A DNA stretch of 9,300 nucleotides from Pseudomonadota bacterium (GCA_021784255.1 JAJXSZ010000104.1:1-9300), one strand, 5' to 3'; shown: positions 1 to 7,209, counted from the first letter of the stretch. A program made the numbers and translations. The notes: generated by a model from the letters alone, not told the origin.

Positions 1-252
1 CGCAAGGCCGACGAGCTCGAGCTCTCGGTGCGCAGTGCCAACTGCCTGAAGAACGACAACATCGTCTATATCGGCGACCTGGTGCAGAAGACCGAGCAGG
101 AAATGCTCCGCACGCCGAATTTCGGTCGCAAGTCGCTCAACGAGATCAAGGAGGTGCTGGCCTCCATGGGTCTCTCGCTCGGCATGACCGTGAGCGGCTG
201 GCCGCCGGAGAACATCGAGGATCTGATCAAGCGTCTCGGCGAAGGCTTCTGA
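1..252 (+). CDS. rpoA: RNA polymerase alpha subunit, C-terminal domain (5' end outside window)
   Basis: This is the 3' end of rpoA; the open frame enters at base 1 and stops with TGA at 250-252, leaving 83 visible residues. They form the alpha C-terminal domain, which is tethered to the polymerase by a flexible linker and binds UP elements and activators. The visible sequence has the VRSANCLKN stretch, which holds the counterparts of E. coli Arg265, Asn268 and Cys269 that contact DNA. It also has YIGDLVQKTE, the helix-hairpin-helix turn NFGRKSLNEIKEVL (counterparts of Gly296, Lys298, Ser299 and Glu302), and the MGLSLGM and WPPENI closing segment. The internal GTG at 28 is Val of the VRSANC motif, not a start. 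rplQ follows 16 bases later, the usual end of the alpha operon. Confidence 0.97.
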   Translation, partial: RKADELELSVRSANCLKNDNIVYIGDLVQKTEQEMLRTPNFGRKSLNEIKEVLASMGLSLGMTVSGWPPENIEDLIKRLGEGF

Positions 253-254
253 GG

Positions 255-264
255 CGGGGAGAGG
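255..264 (+). promoter_or_regulatory. Ribosome binding site of rplQ
   Basis: The purine-rich run GGGGAGAGG lies just after the rpoA stop codon and ends about 5 bases before the rplQ ATG at 269. It supports that start, which also gives the conserved MRHGIAGRKLG N-terminus of L17. No promoter is visible in the 16-base gap, so rplQ is read from the upstream operon. Confidence 0.7.
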
Positions 265-268
265 CACC

Positions 269-694
269 ATGCGTCACGGCATTGCCGGGCGGAAGCTCGG
301 CGTCACGACCACCCATCGCGCGGCGATGTTCCGCAACCTCGCGCACGCGTTGCTCAAGCACGAGCAGATCACCACGACGCTGCCCAAGGCGAAGGAACTG
401 CGGCCCGTCGCGGAGAAGCTGATCACGCTCGGCAAGCGCGGCGGGCTGGCGGCGCGACGGCAGGCCTACGCGCAGCTGCGCGACGACACGATCGTGGCCA
501 AACTCTTCGGCCCGCTCGCGGAGCGCTACAAGGACCGCCAGGGCGGCTACCTGCGGGTGCTGAAGGCCGGCATGCGCCATGGCGACGCCGCCGACATGGC
601 GGTGATCGAGTTCGTTGACCGCGACGTTGCGGCCAAGGGCCTGGACAGCGGCCCGAAGCAGGTCGTGGAAGAGGAAGAGACCGAGGCGGCATAA
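269..694 (+). CDS. rplQ: 50S ribosomal protein L17
   Basis: Encodes L17 (bL17), a large-subunit protein near the peptide exit tunnel. The 141-residue product opens with MRHGIAGRKLG and then carries the family signature THRAAMFRNLAHALLKHEQI, TTLPKAKELRPVAEKLITL and RRQAYAQL, all in the first 70 residues. The middle (about 72-117) includes LFGPLAERYKDRQGGYLRVLK and ends the conserved core at AVIEFVD. The tail from about residue 118 is a variable extension ending in an acidic run of Glu, which makes the protein longer than the roughly 127-residue E. coli L17; such tails are common in alphaproteobacteria. It is the last gene of the rpoA operon here. The next gene is on the opposite strand and its stop lies only 22 bases beyond. 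Confidence 0.98.
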   Translation: MRHGIAGRKLGVTTTHRAAMFRNLAHALLKHEQITTTLPKAKELRPVAEKLITLGKRGGLAARRQAYAQLRDDTIVAKLFGPLAERYKDRQGGYLRVLKAGMRHGDAADMAVIEFVDRDVAAKGLDSGPKQVVEEEETEAA

Positions 695-716
695 CCGCCC
701 CGGTCATCGCCTTCCT

Positions 717-1238
717 TCAGGCTCCTCCGCGCGGGCGGCTGAACAGCAGCCGCCGCATCGCGGGCACATAGCCGATCGCGACGAAGCCCGCCTTCTTCAG
801 TACGCGCCGGGAGAAGCGGTTGCGCGGCATCGCGAAGCCGCGCACGCGCGCGAGGCACAGCCTTCCGTCCGCCAGCGCGATGCAGGCGGCGGCGAGTTCG
901 CTGGCATAGCCGTGCCCCCGTGCGCCTCGCGCGAGGAAATAGGCGAGTTCCACACCCCAGCCGGGATCGAACGGATCATCATAGAGCCCGCCCCAGCCGA
1001 TAATCGTGCCGTCCCGTCGTGTCGCGATCACCCAGGGTGCGTAGCCGAGCCGGCGTCGCTGCTTCTCGTGCGCTCTCGCATACAGCCCGCACGCGACGAG
1101 CGAGCGCTGCGCATGCGTTTGGCGCATCGCGCGCCGGTCGCCGAGGATCGCGTACAGCGCCGGAACGTCGCGTGGCCGCGGCGGGCGCAGCACCAGCCGC
1201 GCGGTCTCGATGGTGGCGGAGGCAGGGTAGGGCGGCAC
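717..1238 (-). CDS. GNAT family N-acetyltransferase (RimJ/RimL-like)
   Basis: Predicted 173-residue acetyl-CoA-dependent N-acetyltransferase; the acceptor substrate cannot be told from sequence. The N-terminal IETARLVLRPPRPRD (about 10-24) is the first strand typical of the RimJ/RimL-like (Acetyltransf_3) branch. WVIATRRDGTIIGWGGL (69-85) is the central beta hairpin. RGARGHGYASELAAA (104-118) is motif A, with the R-x-x-G-x-G/A pyrophosphate-binding loop that holds acetyl-CoA. NRFSRRVLKKAGF (140-152) is the conserved Asn-to-Gly-Phe segment near the C-terminus. The frame stays open far upstream because of high GC. I chose GTG at 1236-1238 because GGAG lies 9 bases before it and the protein then begins just ahead of the conserved first strand; GTG at 1260-1262 is the alternative. 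It converges on rplQ and diverges from rarA, and appears to be a single-gene unit. Confidence 0.88.
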   Translation of the reverse strand: MPPYPASATIETARLVLRPPRPRDVPALYAILGDRRAMRQTHAQRSLVACGLYARAHEKQRRRLGYAPWVIATRRDGTIIGWGGLYDDPFDPGWGVELAYFLARGARGHGYASELAAACIALADGRLCLARVRGFAMPRNRFSRRVLKKAGFVAIGYVPAMRRLLFSRPRGGA

Positions 1239-1247
1239 GGCTGTATT

Positions 1248-1251
1248 CTCC
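1248..1251 (-). promoter_or_regulatory. Ribosome binding site deciding the acetyltransferase start
   Basis: On the minus strand GGAG is followed by 9 bases and then GTG at 1238-1236. This favours that GTG over the in-frame GTG at 1262-1260. The latter would add eight residues upstream of the conserved first strand. Confidence 0.5.
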
Positions 1252-1319
1252 GTCGCAGCCACCTGGCGTCGCAAGCGCGCGTCGTTTCGCGCCGGCGCCC
1301 GGCGGTCTAAGCTTGCATC

Positions 1320-2615
1320 GTGCCCGCGCGCCCGAAATCCCCGAGCCTGTTCGCCGCCCCGCCGGCCGCCCCGCTGGCCGATCGGCTGCGACCGCGCACG
1401 CTCGCGGACATCGTGGGCCAGGACCATCTGCTGGGGCCGGAGGGCACGCTCACGCGCATGCTCGCGCGCGGCTCGCTCGCCTCGCTGATCCTGTGGGGCC
1501 CGCCAGGCGTGGGCAAGACCACCATCGCGCGCCTGCTCGCCGACCGCGCGGAGCTGGAGTTCGTCCAGCTCTCGGCCGTGTTCTCCGGCGTTGCCGATCT
1601 CAAGCGCGCGTTCGACGCGGCGCGCGACGCACCGCGGCGCACGCTGTTGTTCGTTGACGAAATCCATCGTTTCAACCGCGCGCAGCAGGATGCGTTCCTG
1701 CCGGTCGTCGAGGCCGGGATCGTCACCCTCGTCGGCGCGACGACGGAGAACCCCTCCTTCGCGCTCAACGGTGCGCTGCTGTCGCGCTGCCAGGTGCTGG
1801 TGCTGCACCGGCTCGACGATGCGGCGCTGGAACAGCTTCTCGTGCGCGCCGAGGCGATCGCGCCGTTGCGCCTGACGCCACCGGCTCGCGCGGAGCTGCG
1901 CGCCATGGCCGACGGCGACGGGCGCGCGCTGCTCAACATGGCCGAGCAGATCCAGGCGTTGCCGCCAGACGCGCCCGCGCTCGACCCCGAGGCGCTGGAA
2001 ACCCTCATCGCGCGACGTGCGGCGCTCTACGACCGCGACCGCGAGGAGCATTACAATCTCATTTCGGCTCTGCACAAATCTCTGCGCGGCTCGGACCCGG
2101 ACGCGGCGCTTTACTGGCTTGCACGCATGCTGGCCGGCGGCGAGGACCCGCGCTACATCGCCCGCCGCCTGGTGCGCTTCGCGGTGGAGGATATCGGCAT
2201 GGCGGATCCCAACGCGCTCACCCAGGCCCTCGCGGCGTGGGAGGCGTATGAGCGCCTTGGCTCGCCGGAAGGCGAGCTCGCGATCGCGCAGTCGGTGCTT
2301 TATCTCGGTACCGCACCGAAATCGAATGCCGGCTATGCGGCGCTTGGCGCGGCCCGTCGCGCGGCCCGTGACCATGGCAGCCTGATGCCGCCCGCCCACA
2401 TCCTGAACGCGCCGACCAAGCTGATGCAGGAGCTGGGCTACGGTGCCGGCTATGCCTATGACCACGACACCGAGGAGGCGTTTTCGGGGCAGAACTACTT
2501 CCCCGACGACATGGCCCGCGAGGATTTCTACCGACCCAGCGAGCGCGGGTTCGAGCGCGAGGTCTCGCGCCGCCTCGCCTATTGGGCGAAGCTGCGCGCC
2601 GAGCGTCGCGGATGA
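1320..2615 (+). CDS. rarA: Replication-associated recombination protein A (RarA/MgsA AAA+ ATPase)
   Basis: RarA is the bacterial relative of yeast Mgs1/human WRNIP1, a tetrameric AAA+ ATPase acting at stalled replication forks with SSB. The 431-residue length is normal for the family. Visible in order: PLADRLRPRTLADIVGQDHL (18-37); Walker A GPPGVGKTT (60-68); Walker B LLFVDEIHRFN (109-119); sensor 1 GATTENPSF (139-147); and the sensor-2 region GDGRALLN with Arg202 (199-206). The RarA-specific C-terminal half has EEHYNLISALHKSLRGSDPD (242-261), the YIARRL...EDIGMADP segment (279-297), NAPTKLMQELGYG (363-375) and NYFPDD (392-397). The start is GTG at 1320. An in-frame TAA at 1308-1310 excludes any earlier start, and no clear Shine-Dalgarno sequence precedes it. 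The stop overlaps the next start by 4 bases (ATGA), which points to translational coupling with the pseudouridine synthase. Confidence 0.96.
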   Translation: MPARPKSPSLFAAPPAAPLADRLRPRTLADIVGQDHLLGPEGTLTRMLARGSLASLILWGPPGVGKTTIARLLADRAELEFVQLSAVFSGVADLKRAFDAARDAPRRTLLFVDEIHRFNRAQQDAFLPVVEAGIVTLVGATTENPSFALNGALLSRCQVLVLHRLDDAALEQLLVRAEAIAPLRLTPPARAELRAMADGDGRALLNMAEQIQALPPDAPALDPEALETLIARRAALYDRDREEHYNLISALHKSLRGSDPDAALYWLARMLAGGEDPRYIARRLVRFAVEDIGMADPNALTQALAAWEAYERLGSPEGELAIAQSVLYLGTAPKSNAGYAALGAARRAARDHGSLMPPAHILNAPTKLMQELGYGAGYAYDHDTEEAFSGQNYFPDDMAREDFYRPSERGFEREVSRRLAYWAKLRAERRG

Positions 2616-3583
2616 GCGTCGAGACGATCACCGTCGCCGAGGACGAGGCCGATATCCGCCTCGACCGGTTCGTCCGCCGCAAGCGTCCGGGCCTGCCGCA
2701 GGTGGCGATCCAGCGCCTGTGCCGGACCGGGAAGATCCGCGTCGATGGCCACCGTGCCGGGGCTTCGGACCGGCTCGCAGCCGGGCAGAGCGTGCGCCTG
2801 CCGCCGACCGAGCCGGCGCCGCAGCCGGCCCGCCCGGCGCCGGATGCCCGGCTCGCCGCGGATCTCGAACGCCTGGTTCTCTACCGCGACGAGCAGATCC
2901 TGGTGCTCGACAAGCCGGCCGGCCTGCCGACCCAGGGCGGGCCGGGCATCACCCGCCATCTCGACGGCCAGCTCGACGCGCTGCGCTTCGGGCATGAGGA
3001 GCGGCCGCGCCTGGTGCATCGTCTCGATCGCGAAACCTCTGGCGTGCTGGTGCTGGCGCGCTCCGCTGCGGTCGCCGCCCGCCTTGCCGCGGCATTCCGT
3101 GGCCGCGACGTCGAGAAGACCTACTGGGCCGTCGTCGTCGGCCGCCCGGTGCCGGTCGAGGGGCGGGTCGAGGCGCCGCTCGTCCGCCGCGCCGGCGCGC
3201 GCGCGGACCGTGTGGCAGTCGCCGAACCGGGCGATGCCGATGCCGCGCGCGCCATCACCGACTACCGGACCCTCGATCATGCCGGACGGCGGCTTGCCTG
3301 GCTCGAGCTGTCGCCGCTGACCGGGCGGACGCACCAGCTGCGCGTGCACTGCACCGTGCTCGGGGCGCCGATCCTGGGCGACACGGCCTATGGCGCGCCG
3401 GCGCTGGAGGGCTTTCCCGCGGGCCTGCATCTGCTCGCCCGTCGCCTCGTCCTGCCGCATCCGGCGGGTGGTTTCCTTGCCGTCGAGGCGCCGCTGCCCG
3501 CGCACATGGCCGAGACGTTCCGCGCGCTCGGGTTCGACATCCGCCCGCCGGCACGGCCGCGGCGAGGCAGCGCGCGCGGATAG
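2612..3583 (+). CDS. rluC: RluA-family 23S rRNA pseudouridine synthase, RluC-like
   Basis: Predicted to isomerise specific uridines of 23S rRNA to pseudouridine. The product is 323 residues, close to E. coli RluC (319). An N-terminal S4 RNA-binding domain (about 13-66, with RLDRFVRRKRPGLPQ and RLCRTGKIRVDG) precedes the catalytic domain. In that domain ILVLDKPAGLPTQGGPG (96-112) leads to motif II HRLDRETSG (136-144), with catalytic Asp139; LSPLTGRTHQLRVH (233-246) and PILGDTAYG (253-261) are the later conserved motifs. The QGGPG after the KPAG motif resembles the HGGSG of RluC more than the NG-containing RluD form. That is why I favour RluC, but the exact target uridines are not proven. ATG at 2612 overlaps the rarA stop; an in-frame GTG at 2582 would add only ten non-conserved residues. 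AsmA follows after 50 bases. Confidence 0.88.
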   Translation: MSVETITVAEDEADIRLDRFVRRKRPGLPQVAIQRLCRTGKIRVDGHRAGASDRLAAGQSVRLPPTEPAPQPARPAPDARLAADLERLVLYRDEQILVLDKPAGLPTQGGPGITRHLDGQLDALRFGHEERPRLVHRLDRETSGVLVLARSAAVAARLAAAFRGRDVEKTYWAVVVGRPVPVEGRVEAPLVRRAGARADRVAVAEPGDADAARAITDYRTLDHAGRRLAWLELSPLTGRTHQLRVHCTVLGAPILGDTAYGAPALEGFPAGLHLLARRLVLPHPAGGFLAVEAPLPAHMAETFRALGFDIRPPARPRRGSARG

Positions 3584-3600
3584 GCGCTGCGCGATTAAGT

Positions 3601-3614
3601 GGCCCCGGCGGGCC
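3601..3614 (+). terminator. Possible weak stem-loop between pseudouridine synthase and asmA
   Basis: GGCCC and GGGCC form a 5-bp stem around a 4-base loop, then GGGCTTGTTA follows. The stem is short, there is no true T-run, and GC-rich DNA gives such hairpins often. If it acts at all it may attenuate rather than end transcription before asmA. Confidence 0.2.
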
Positions 3615-3633
3615 GGGCTTGTTACGTTTGCTC

Positions 3634-6225
3634 ATGTCCGGTCACCGCCCTCCCCGCCGCACCCGCCGCTCGCCCCTGCGCATCATCGCCTATGTGGTGC
3701 TCGGCCTGGTCGCGGTTCTGGTCGTCGCGGTTCTTGCCGCGATCCAGCTGATCAACCCCAACGCCTACAAGCCCCAGATCGTGGCTGCGGTCGAGCGCGC
3801 CACCGGCCGGACGCTCACCCTCGCCGGCGCGATCAGAATCGTCTCCTACACCGCGCCGACGATCGCGGTCGCCGATGTCGCATTCGCCAACATGAAGGAC
3901 GGCACGCAGCCGCAGATGCTGACGGTCCGCTCGATTGTGGCGGATATCGGCCTCGGCGCGCTGCTGCAGGGCCGCGTGGCCATCACCCGCCTGGTCCTGG
4001 ACCACCCCGATCTGCTGCTGGAGACGGACAAGCAGGGGCACGGCAACTGGCAGCTCGCTCCGGCCCAGCACGCCGCCCCCGCGGCCGCGCCTGCCGCCGC
4101 CAGGCCGGCTGCGCGCCCCGCCTTCTCGATCCAGACGCTGCACGTCAAGGACGCGAAGCTCACCTGGCATGACGGGCGCAGCGGGCGCACCACCACGGTT
4201 TCGCTGCCGCGCGTGTCCCTCACCGCCGGCTCGCTCACCTCGTCGGTCATGGTGGACGCCGACATCACGGCGGCGAACCATTCCCTGCAGCTCAGCGGCC
4301 GGATCGGCCCGCTGGAACGCCTGTTCGGCGGTCGTGGCGCGTCCTGGCCGGTCGACGTGCGCGCGGTCACGCAGGGGGCGCAGATCCAGGTTTCCGGCAG
4401 CATCGCCGACCCGCACACCCTCGCCGGCTATGCGCTGCGCGTGCGGGCCGACGTCGTCAACATGAGCGACCTGGCCGCGTTGTCGCCGGTCGCGCTGCCG
4501 TCGCTGCAGGATCTCACGCTGAATGCCACGGTCGCCGACCAGGGCGGGCTGGTCCCGTCGATCCAGTCCCTCTCGCTGCGGCTCGGGCGGTCGGATCTCT
4601 CGCCGGTGCTGCCAGGGGTCAGCATCTCCGAGGCCAACATCGACGCGCCGGCGCCGGACAAGCCGATCCATGTCGCGATCCAGGGCGCGCTGGCCGGCGC
4701 GCCCTTGTCGGTAGCCGCCAATCTGGGTGCCCCGGCGACACTGACCGGGGACATCACCGGCAAGAAGACGCCGTTCCCGGTGGACGTCGATGTCGAGGCC
4801 GCCAACGCGAAGCTGACGGCCAAGGGCGTGATCGCGGATCCGGCCCATCTGCGCGGCACGGACGTGACCCTCGCTGCGCGGATTCCCGACCTCTCGGCAC
4901 TGTCGCCGCTGGCGCTGACACGGCTTCCGGCGCTGCGTGACGTGACGTTTGCGGCGCATCTGCAGGATGGTGCCGCTGCGGGCGGCGCGCGCGCCATCGC
5001 CGTGCATGGGCTCTCGCTCGCGCTGCCGCAACTCGCCCTCGGCGGCGACCTGGTCGTGGTCGCCCGCGCCCATCCCGCGGTGACCGGCAGCCTGGCCATG
5101 GCCCGGCTCGATCTCGACAAGCTGATGGCGATCCTCTCGGCACCGGCGCCCGGCCAGGTTGCGCCGCCGCCGGCGCCGCCGCGCCCGCCGGGGCCGGTGC
5201 ACATCTTCTCCACCACCCCCTTCGCGCTGGCGCCGCTGCACCTTGCCGATCTGGATCTGCGGCTGCGGGGCGCCAACGTCGTCACCAGCGGCGGCACCGT
5301 CACGTCCTTCGCCACCCACGCCACGCTCAAGGGCGGCGATCTCAGCGTTACCGACGGGGTCGCCGACCTGCCCGGCGGACGCGTGACGTTCGCGCTCGGG
5401 GTCGACGCGCGCACGCCAACGCCCAAGGTCACGCTCAGGCTCACCGGCCCGTCGCTCGCCACGGGAAAGCTGCTCGGCTTCCTCGGCATTGCGCCGCTGG
5501 TTGACGGCACCGCGCAGCTGCATGTCGACGTCGCCGGCAGCGGGGTATCGCCGCATGCCGTCGCCGGCGCGCTCGGCGGCACGGTCGGGCTCGCGGTCGC
5601 CGGCGGCAGCTTCGACGGCCGCATGCTCGGCCCGGCGCTCAACACCACGCTGCATCTCGCCGCCGGCCAACTCGCGGGCAACGCCACGCCGCTGCGCTGT
5701 CTCGCGGTGCGGCTCGACATCGCCCGTGGCGTGGCGAAGGTCGCACCATTGCTGATCGACAGCCCCGGTTTCGCCGTCGCCGGCGGCGGCAACGTGCTGC
5801 TGGGCGATGAGACGCTGGCCTTGTTGCTGCGCCCCGATCTGCGGATCGCCGGTGGCGGGATGGGGGTGCCGGTCTCGGTCACCGGCCCGATCCTGGCGCC
5901 GCGCGCGAGCCCGGATGGCGGTGCCGCGGTCGCCGGCCTCGCCGCGATGGCGACGTCGCCGATCGGCGATGTGAAGGGCATCGCGGGCGCGGTGGGCCAG
6001 ACCCTGTTCGGCGCGAACTCGACCGTCGCCGACCCCTGTCCCGCGGCACTCGCCCAGGCACGCTTCGGGCTGCCGGGCGCCGCCGCGCCGGCGCTCAAAG
6101 CCGGGGCCGCTTCGGGCGTGCTGAACAACGTGACCAAGGGGCTCGGCGGCGCCGGCCCGGGCGCGCCGGCGGTTCCTAACGGGCTCGGCGGCGCCGGCCA
6201 ATTGCTGCGGAAGCTGGTCCCGTGA
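3634..6225 (+). CDS. AsmA family protein (envelope-anchored, AsmA-like C-terminal domain)
   Basis: A large 863-residue protein of the AsmA/TAM-like family. Members are anchored in the inner membrane, extend into the periplasm, and are linked to outer-membrane biogenesis and, in recent work on relatives, lipid transport. Residues 1-15 are basic (several Arg), about 16-39 form one hydrophobic helix, and the rest lies outside the cytoplasm: an uncleaved N-in anchor. The N-terminal AsmA region has INPNAYKPQIVAAVERATGR (about 40-59) and LDHPDLLLETDKQGHGNWQL (122-141), both typical of the family. Two low-complexity linkers follow, Ala/Pro-rich at about 144-162 and Pro-rich at about 504-521. The C-terminal AsmA-like domain (about 523-800) is built of repeating beta strands. 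Its end includes GGSFDGRMLGPALN and DPCPAALAQARFG, then a Gly-rich tail with two copies of GLGGAG. ATG at 3634 is preferred over upstream in-frame TTGs because it sits closest to the basic N-terminus; no strong Shine-Dalgarno is seen. The stop overlaps the ATP12 start by 4 bases. Confidence 0.9.
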   Translation: MSGHRPPRRTRRSPLRIIAYVVLGLVAVLVVAVLAAIQLINPNAYKPQIVAAVERATGRTLTLAGAIRIVSYTAPTIAVADVAFANMKDGTQPQMLTVRSIVADIGLGALLQGRVAITRLVLDHPDLLLETDKQGHGNWQLAPAQHAAPAAAPAAARPAARPAFSIQTLHVKDAKLTWHDGRSGRTTTVSLPRVSLTAGSLTSSVMVDADITAANHSLQLSGRIGPLERLFGGRGASWPVDVRAVTQGAQIQVSGSIADPHTLAGYALRVRADVVNMSDLAALSPVALPSLQDLTLNATVADQGGLVPSIQSLSLRLGRSDLSPVLPGVSISEANIDAPAPDKPIHVAIQGALAGAPLSVAANLGAPATLTGDITGKKTPFPVDVDVEAANAKLTAKGVIADPAHLRGTDVTLAARIPDLSALSPLALTRLPALRDVTFAAHLQDGAAAGGARAIAVHGLSLALPQLALGGDLVVVARAHPAVTGSLAMARLDLDKLMAILSAPAPGQVAPPPAPPRPPGPVHIFSTTPFALAPLHLADLDLRLRGANVVTSGGTVTSFATHATLKGGDLSVTDGVADLPGGRVTFALGVDARTPTPKVTLRLTGPSLATGKLLGFLGIAPLVDGTAQLHVDVAGSGVSPHAVAGALGGTVGLAVAGGSFDGRMLGPALNTTLHLAAGQLAGNATPLRCLAVRLDIARGVAKVAPLLIDSPGFAVAGGGNVLLGDETLALLLRPDLRIAGGGMGVPVSVTGPILAPRASPDGGAAVAGLAAMATSPIGDVKGIAGAVGQTLFGANSTVADPCPAALAQARFGLPGAAAPALKAGAASGVLNNVTKGLGGAGPGAPAVPNGLGGAGQLLRKLVP
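6139..6199 (+). repeat. 19-bp direct repeat in the asmA 3' end
   Basis: The 19-base unit GGGCTCGGCGGCGCCGGCC occurs exactly at 6139-6157 and again at 6181-6199, 42 bases apart start to start. Both copies are in the asmA frame and encode GLGGAG, flanking a Pro/Ala-containing spacer. It looks like an internal duplication in a disordered tail. Confidence 0.85.
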
Positions 6226-6917
6226 AGCGTTTCTGGCGGCGCGCCGAAGCGGTCGCGGCCGATGGCGGATGGTACGTGGCACTCGACGGCAAGCCGATCC
6301 GCGTGCCGGGCGGCGCGGTCCTGAGGGTGCCCAACCAGGCGCTTGCCGAGGGGCTGGCGGCGGAATGGGATCAGGCCGAGGGCGAGGTAAAGGTCGCCGG
6401 ATTGCCGCTCACGCGGCTCGCCGGGACGGTTCAGGAACGCATCGCGCCCGACCCGGGGCCGGTGGCGCGCGAGCTTGCCCGCTGGGCCGAGACGGACCTG
6501 CTGTCCTATCGCGCCACGCATCCGGATGCGCTCGTCGCCGTGCAGGCGGCCGAATGGGACCCCTGGCTCGATTGGGCCGCCGCGCGCCATGGCGCTCGGC
6601 TCGCGGTCACCGAGGGGGTGGCGCCGATCAGCCAGCCACGCGAGGCGGTGGCCGCACTCGCGGCGGCGGTCGCCGCCCAGGATCATTGGGGGCTCGGCGC
6701 GCTCGGCGTGCTGGTGCCCGTGCTCGGCAGCCTCGTGCTAGGCTTGGCGGTGGCCGAAGGGGCGCTGGAACCCGCGGCGGCGCACCGGCTCGCCACCCTG
6801 GACGAAATCTTCCAGGAGCGGCGCTGGGGAACCGACCCCGAGGCGGCCGAGCGGCGCCGTCGTATCCTTGCCGAAGCGGAGCAGGCGGTGCGGTTGCTGA
6901 CCCTCGCGCATGGCTGA
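6222..6917 (+). CDS. ATP12 family F1-ATPase assembly chaperone
   Basis: ATP12 proteins bind the F1 alpha subunit and keep it from aggregating until the catalytic hexamer of ATP synthase is assembled. The 231-residue product matches the usual size of the alphaproteobacterial form. Visible family features: KRFWRRAEAV at the start, then GGWYVALDGKPIRVPGG (15-31) and LAEGLAAEWDQAEGEV (41-56). PLTRLAGTVQERI follows (62-74), then the most conserved block TDLLSYRA...WDPWLDW (about 91-118). LGSLVLGLAVAEGAL (168-182) and LDEIFQERRWGTDPEA (193-208) complete the pattern. The start is GTG at 6222, in the overlap GTGA with the asmA stop, with GGAAG 8 bases upstream. The cytoplasmic product sits between an envelope protein and acylphosphatase, and the packing suggests a shared transcript. 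No ATP synthase gene is nearby. Confidence 0.93.
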   Translation: MKRFWRRAEAVAADGGWYVALDGKPIRVPGGAVLRVPNQALAEGLAAEWDQAEGEVKVAGLPLTRLAGTVQERIAPDPGPVARELARWAETDLLSYRATHPDALVAVQAAEWDPWLDWAAARHGARLAVTEGVAPISQPREAVAALAAAVAAQDHWGLGALGVLVPVLGSLVLGLAVAEGALEPAAAHRLATLDEIFQERRWGTDPEAAERRRRILAEAEQAVRLLTLAHG

Positions 6918-7189
6918 TGGCACGGCTCCTGATCATCGCCGGACGGGTCCAGGGCGTCGGCTATCGCGAATGGATGGTGCTTGAGGCCGTCAGGCTCGGG
7001 GTCGCAGGCTGGGTGCGCAACCGTGCCGACGGCACCGTCGAGGCGCTGGTGGAGGGGGAAGAGGACGCGGTGGAGGAGCTGCTGCGTGCCTGTCGCCGCG
7101 GACCGCGCCTGGCGCGCGTCGATGCGATCGAGGAAGCCCCCGCCGAGCCGCCCGACGCGCCCGGGTTTCTCCGCCTGCCGAGCTTCTAG
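6917..7189 (+). CDS. acyP: Acylphosphatase
   Basis: A small cytosolic enzyme that hydrolyses the carboxyl-phosphate bond of acyl phosphates such as acetyl phosphate or carbamoyl phosphate. The product is 90 residues, typical for the family. AGRVQGVGYREWM (8-20) is the phosphate-binding loop with catalytic Arg17. GVAGWVRNRADGTVEALVEG (28-47) holds the second signature with catalytic Asn35, and the later strands fit the alpha/beta sandwich. Both active-site residues are intact. The start ATG shares its A with the last base of the ATP12 TGA (TGATG), a classic coupled junction. The TAG stop ends the five-gene plus-strand run, and the next gene on this strand is the tRNA almost 1 kb further on. 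The physiological substrate is not known from sequence. Confidence 0.95.
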   Translation: MARLLIIAGRVQGVGYREWMVLEAVRLGVAGWVRNRADGTVEALVEGEEDAVEELLRACRRGPRLARVDAIEEAPAEPPDAPGFLRLPSF

Positions 7190-7209
7190 CGTCACGCTAC
7201 CAGCGTTCG

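Noticed and set aside
1239..2465. An upstream extension of the minus-strand acetyltransferase frame across rarA
   Set aside because: The added 400 or so residues are Arg-rich and without domain, lie opposite the well-supported rarA, and a GTG with a good ribosome binding site exists at 1238.
3619..3633. Upstream TTG start for asmA
   Set aside because: It would add five residues with no ribosome binding site; ATG at 3634 directly precedes the basic N-terminus and membrane anchor.
3622..6282. A very long open frame on the minus strand opposite asmA (over 880 codons)
   Set aside because: It is a shadow of the GC-rich asmA gene: its composition is dominated by Arg, Ala, Gly and Gln, no domain is recognisable, and asmA on the plus strand has clear family motifs and coupled junctions.
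4428..6686. A second long minus-strand frame across asmA and ATP12
   Set aside because: Ser/Pro/Ala/Arg-rich antisense translation with no motif, spanning two real genes on the other strand.
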